NCBI GenBank assembly: GCA_013178155.1
Contig: JABLXH010000058.1
Coordinates: forward strand, 1-55,426
Direction of reading: 5' to 3'
DNA from: Armatimonadota bacterium
GTDB lineage: Bacteria; Armatimonadota; Zipacnadia; Zipacnadales; UBA11051
DNA length: 55,426 bases
How positions within the stretch are numbered: position 1 is the first letter of the stretch; each line of letters begins with the position of its first letter. The notes under the pieces are model-generated. The model was not told the origin of the DNA. It ran no database searches and was given only the letters and a program-made list of their open reading frames with translations. Below are positions 52,427 to 55,426 of this stretch, in pieces. A program made the position numbers and the translations under genes.

Positions 52427-53127
52427 GACGTCCCACCTCCCGGGAGCTCGTTGCGGCTGAGGGCTTCGTCCGAGACCACCATGCCATCGAGGAACCGTAC
52501 CAGGCGGGTGGCGCGGGCCGCCACACTGCTATCGTGCGTGACCAGCACCAGCGTCATCCCCGAGCCGTGCAGCGTGCTGAACAGGTCCAGTACCTCTGCT
52601 CCGGTGTGGGAGTCGAGGTTGCCGGTGGGTTCGTCAGCCAACAGTATGGAAGGGTCGTTGACCAGGGCGCGGGCGATGGCCACGCGCTGCCGCTGCCCTC
52701 CGGAGAGCTCCGCCGGCCGGTGGTAAGCACGATCGGCCATGCCCACTCGCTCCAGCGCCGCCAGCGCCCGTTCGTGGCGATCGCGGACTCCGGCATAAAG
52801 CATGGGCAACTCCACATTGCCCAGGGCGGTGAGCTGCGGCAGCAGGTTGAAGGTCTGGAACACGAAACCGATCTGGCGGTTGCGGATCTGCGCCAGTTGG
52901 TTATCAGTGAGGCCTTCCACCGGCTGACCGGCCAGCCGGTAGGTGCCCGCCGTCGGTGTGTCCAGGCAGCCCAGCAGGTTCATGAAGGTCGTCTTGCCGC
53001 AGCCCGAGGGCCCCATGATGGCCACATACTCGCCGGCAGCAATGTCGAGGTCCACGCCATTCAGGGCGTTCACCTGCAGCTTGCCCATGTCGTAGACCTT
53101 GGTCAGTCCGCGCACTTCGACCAGCAT
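52423..53127 (-). CDS. MacB-type ABC ATPase
   Basis: 234 residues. Walker A GPSGCGKTT, Q-loop FVFQTFNLLPQLTALGNVELPM, signature LSGGQRQRVAIARAL, Walker B ILLADEPTGNLDS and H-loop LVLVTHDSSVAARA. The LLADEPTGNLDS sequence and the four-base overlap with the MacB-type permease identify it as that transporter's motor. It lies 67 bp after the adaptor gene. The ribosome site is weak. Confidence 0.95.
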   Translation of the reverse strand: MLVEVRGLTKVYDMGKLQVNALNGVDLDIAAGEYVAIMGPSGCGKTTFMNLLGCLDTPTAGTYRLAGQPVEGLTDNQLAQIRNRQIGFVFQTFNLLPQLTALGNVELPMLYAGVRDRHERALAALERVGMADRAYHRPAELSGGQRQRVAIARALVNDPSILLADEPTGNLDSHTGAEVLDLFSTLHGSGMTLVLVTHDSSVAARATRLVRFLDGMVVSDEALSRNELPGGGTS

Positions 53128-53194
53128 CTTGCCACTCGCTAGTAAGATGTGTCGCCCCGCCTGCGTCGGCGAGGCGACCGGTGTTGTTGGCTTG

Positions 53195-55114
53195 CTACTT
53201 CCGCATCTGCAGGGTCTTCATCATGCGCATGCGGTTGCGCTCACTGTCTTCCTTGCTGGTACCCTTGCTGCTGCTCTTGGAGGTGCCGCCGCCCATCCAC
53301 GGTGGGAGTTCGGTACCCGGCGGCGGTGGGATGACCACCTGTTCGCCCTCCTTGAGCCCTGACAGGATCTCGGTCTCCTCCCAGTTGCTGAGGCCGGCCT
53401 TCACGTCTCGCTGCTCTATCTGCTGCTCCCCTGTCAGGACCTCTACCGTCTCCTTGCCCTTGCTGCGAGTGATGGCATTGTCCGGCACCACGAGCACATT
53501 CTTGCGCTCGGCGATATGGATAGTCGCGTCCGCGGTCATCCCGGGCCGCAGTTCAGGGGGCGGATTGTCAATCTTGATGCGTACCGGGAAACGCACGACG
53601 CTTTGCACCTCGGTGCCCTGGGGGAAAATCTTCACCACGCGACCCGTCATCTTGCGGTCAGGCAACACGGACGCTGTGACCTCGCACACATTGCCCACCT
53701 TGACGCCCGCCATGTCCGATTCGTCCACATCGGCCAGCATGAACATCTGGCTGGTGTCGGCAATCGTCACCAGCCCCGCCCCCTCCTTGAGGGCGGCTGT
53801 GCCGGCCGGGACGACGGTTCCCTCTTCGACCAGTTTGGTCATGATGACACCCGAACGGGGTGCGTAGACATTGGTGTAGTTCAGGTCGTAGAGGGCCTGG
53901 TGAAGAACCAGGGTGTTGCGCCGCAGGTCGGCGGCCGCGGCCCGGATCTGCTCTCTGCGCACCGCATCACTGAGCTTGCCGGCGCGGGCGGTCTTCAATG
54001 TCGTCTCCGCTTGCAGCAAGGAGGCCTTGGCGGCCTCGAGCTGCTTCTCGCGCACCGCGATGCTGCGGCTCTGGGCCTGAGCCGCGGCCAGGCTGGCCTC
54101 GGCTTGCACCACAGCCTGGCGTGCCGTCTCCACGTCCCGCTGCCGCAGGTCCACCTGGATCTGGTTGGCCTGCGCGACCTTGAGGTTCGCCTCCGCCTGG
54201 GCTACCTGCGCTTCCGCCTGGGCGATGTCCTCGGGGCGGTTGCCCTCGCGCAGCAGCGCTAGCGCCTCCCGCGCCTGGTCCCGGCTTGCCAGTGCCTGAT
54301 CATAGGCCCGCTGCGCGTCATCCACTGATTGCTGGGAGGCAAAGCCCTTCTCCAAAAGCTTCTGTTGCCGCTCCAGAAGGAGCCTGGCATTGCGCAGGTT
54401 GGCCTCGGCGCTGCGCAGGGAGGCTTCCTGCTGGGCGATCTCCTGGGGCCGGGGGCCCGCCTTGACCCGCTGCAGGTTCTGGCGGGCAGATTCCAGGCTG
54501 GCCTGAGCGCTGGCCAGATCGGCGGCGCTCAGGACTGGCTGCGCCTTCGCCTGGCTCTCGGCCTGAACGAGACGTGCCCGGGCAGCCTCAAGATTGGCCT
54601 GAGCCTGTTTGAGGGCGGCCGAATTGGATTCCCGTTCCTGGCGAAGCTGCTCTTCGCTCTGGCGAACACTGGCTCTTGCGGACACCACTCCCGCCTCAGC
54701 CCGGGCGATGTCGCCGGTGGTCTGCGCTGCCTGCAGATCGGCCTGCAGCCGAGCCTGGGCTGACTGGGCCCGGGAGGAATCCACCGAGGCCGAAGCCTGT
54801 TGCGCTCGGTTGCGCAGGTCGGTGGGGTCAACCGTGGCGATGAGCTGGCCGGCCTTCACACTGTCTCCTGCTTCGACATAGAGCTTCTTGACCTCGCCAC
54901 CGCTGCGGGACTTGACCTCCACCGTCGTGAGGGCCTCAATGACCCCGCTGGCGGAGACGGTGACCTGCAGATCCTTGCGGGTTACCGTTGCCAACTCCAT
55001 CTCGGGCTCTGCCGCCTTCGCCTTGGCCGCGGCCACACGTTTGCGCCAGATGACCACGCCCGTCACCACCACGGCCAGAATCAGGAGTACAGCGATGGGG
55101 CGGATCCATTTCAT
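53195..55114 (-). CDS. HlyD/MacA-type adaptor with extra-long coiled coil
   Basis: 639 residues against about 370-400 for MacA. A single N-terminal membrane helix (IRPIAVLLILAVVVTGVVIWRKR) is followed by a lipoyl half (VSASGVIEALTTVEVKSRSGGEV, DSVKAGQLIATVDPTDLRNRAQ). From about residue 85 to 400 the chain is almost wholly Ala/Gln/Glu/Arg heptads, a very long coiled coil, broken by GFASQQSVDDAQRAYDQ. The second lipoyl half (TNVYAPRSGVIMTKLVEEG) and barrel domains follow, ending in a Gly/Ser/Lys-rich tail. It bridges the inner-membrane ABC pump to TolC; its ATG overlaps the tolC stop (ATGA). Confidence 0.9.
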   Translation of the reverse strand: MKWIRPIAVLLILAVVVTGVVIWRKRVAAAKAKAAEPEMELATVTRKDLQVTVSASGVIEALTTVEVKSRSGGEVKKLYVEAGDSVKAGQLIATVDPTDLRNRAQQASASVDSSRAQSAQARLQADLQAAQTTGDIARAEAGVVSARASVRQSEEQLRQERESNSAALKQAQANLEAARARLVQAESQAKAQPVLSAADLASAQASLESARQNLQRVKAGPRPQEIAQQEASLRSAEANLRNARLLLERQQKLLEKGFASQQSVDDAQRAYDQALASRDQAREALALLREGNRPEDIAQAEAQVAQAEANLKVAQANQIQVDLRQRDVETARQAVVQAEASLAAAQAQSRSIAVREKQLEAAKASLLQAETTLKTARAGKLSDAVRREQIRAAAADLRRNTLVLHQALYDLNYTNVYAPRSGVIMTKLVEEGTVVPAGTAALKEGAGLVTIADTSQMFMLADVDESDMAGVKVGNVCEVTASVLPDRKMTGRVVKIFPQGTEVQSVVRFPVRIKIDNPPPELRPGMTADATIHIAERKNVLVVPDNAITRSKGKETVEVLTGEQQIEQRDVKAGLSNWEETEILSGLKEGEQVVIPPPPGTELPPWMGGGTSKSSSKGTSKEDSERNRMRMMKTLQMRK

Positions 55115-55426
55115 TGTTCTTCACCTGTTGCGACGGTTGGCATCATACCCACAGCCCGTGACAGCGCCGCGAGGGCCAGGGCGTAGTCGTAGCGGGCGCG
55201 CAGTTCGGCGAGTTGCGCTTGCACCAGCGCCAACTGGGCGTCCGTCACCTCGATGATGATTGCCAGTCCCTCCTGGTAACGAGCCTCAGCGGCGGCGAGG
55301 TTGAGCTCGGCCTCTTCCCGCGCGGTGCCTGCGACGGTGACTGCCGTCTCGTTTTGCCGCACGGCCAGGTACGCTGTCTCGACATCCTGGTTCATCTGCA
55401 GCCGGGTTGCCAGCAGGCGCTGCAGA
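55111..55426 (-). CDS. TolC-family outer membrane efflux protein, C-terminal part
   Basis: Only the last 104 codons or so are in the window; the gene starts beyond the right edge. The visible part is alpha-helical and shows the TolC/OEP C-terminal repeat: NQDVETAYLAVRQNE, EEAELNLAAAEARYQEGLAIIIEVTDAQLALVQAQ and ARYDYALALAALSRAVG. ARYQEG--IIEVTDAQ is a classic OEP motif lining the periplasmic end. It is the exit duct for the MacA/MacB-like pump encoded next, with stop and start overlapping. Confidence 0.9.
   Translation of the reverse strand, partial: LQRLLATRLQMNQDVETAYLAVRQNETAVTVAGTAREEAELNLAAAEARYQEGLAIIIEVTDAQLALVQAQLAELRARYDYALALAALSRAVGMMPTVATGEEQ

Overview
This is a 55.4-kb, very GC-rich, gene-dense bacterial chromosome segment with no rRNA, tRNA, insertion sequence, phage or CRISPR. 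TolC, HlyD/MacA and lipoprotein genes point to a two-membrane cell. A glycyl-radical-enzyme activase, a pyrrolysine-free MttB, two UroD-like methyltransferase homologues and a methanogen-type homocysteine module fit an anaerobe or facultative anaerobe. Large numbers of secreted carbohydrate-active proteins, DUF3604, M55 peptidases and PQQ-like propellers recall Armatimonadota or Planctomycetota-like genomes. That placement is inference, not proof.

Layout. 1-10 kb: carbohydrate and methyl-group genes: the end of a TolB-like propeller, a UroD-like protein, a GH43/GH32-like secreted protein, a sodium:solute symporter followed by a six-hairpin glycosidase-like protein, a methyltransferase and a heparinase II/III-like lyase. 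10-14 kb: a CPBP membrane protease, the ammonium transporter amt and a zinc alcohol dehydrogenase. Between amt and the dehydrogenase lie four GAAACA boxes spaced exactly 11 bp apart. 13-19 kb: a lipoprotein, an acetyl-xylan-esterase-like hydrolase, a second UroD-like protein and an FAD/iron-sulfur oxidoreductase whose 3' end runs into a 21-bp tandem repeat. 19-25 kb: an AstE/AspA-like zinc hydrolase, carB with a palindromic insertion, and a radical-SAM activase that appears to start at ATT. 25-30 kb: a zinc-ribbon TPR protein, an atypical orphan OmpR-family regulator, hydrolases, a frame-interrupted cysteine-rich exported protein and a TolB-like propeller.

29.5-35 kb is a one-carbon and sulfur region. 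It has an MttB-family methyltransferase, then an apparent operon UPF0280 - small ORF - DUF39 - NIL/ferredoxin, which is the complete gene set known for making homocysteine from aspartate semialdehyde and reduced sulfur. Divergent to it is a leaderless MtnX-like phosphatase coupled to a methyltransferase. 35-40 kb holds two paralogous M55 D-aminopeptidases flanking a DapA-family lyase and a DUF3604 protein. 40-45 kb has an SGNH esterase, a secreted glycosidase-like protein and polX. 44.7-55.4 kb is one long leftward run: tolC (partial), a HlyD/MacA adaptor with an unusually long coiled coil, a MacB-type ATPase and permease, a second ATPase with a giant FtsX permease, and two PQQ-like propellers.

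Most notable for follow-up: the helically phased GAAACA array at amt, which resembles a GlnR-type operator, together with an atypical OmpR-family regulator 13 kb away; the palindromic element carried inside the carB reading frame; the possible ATT start codon; the 58-codon ORF inside the homocysteine operon; and leaderless promoters.
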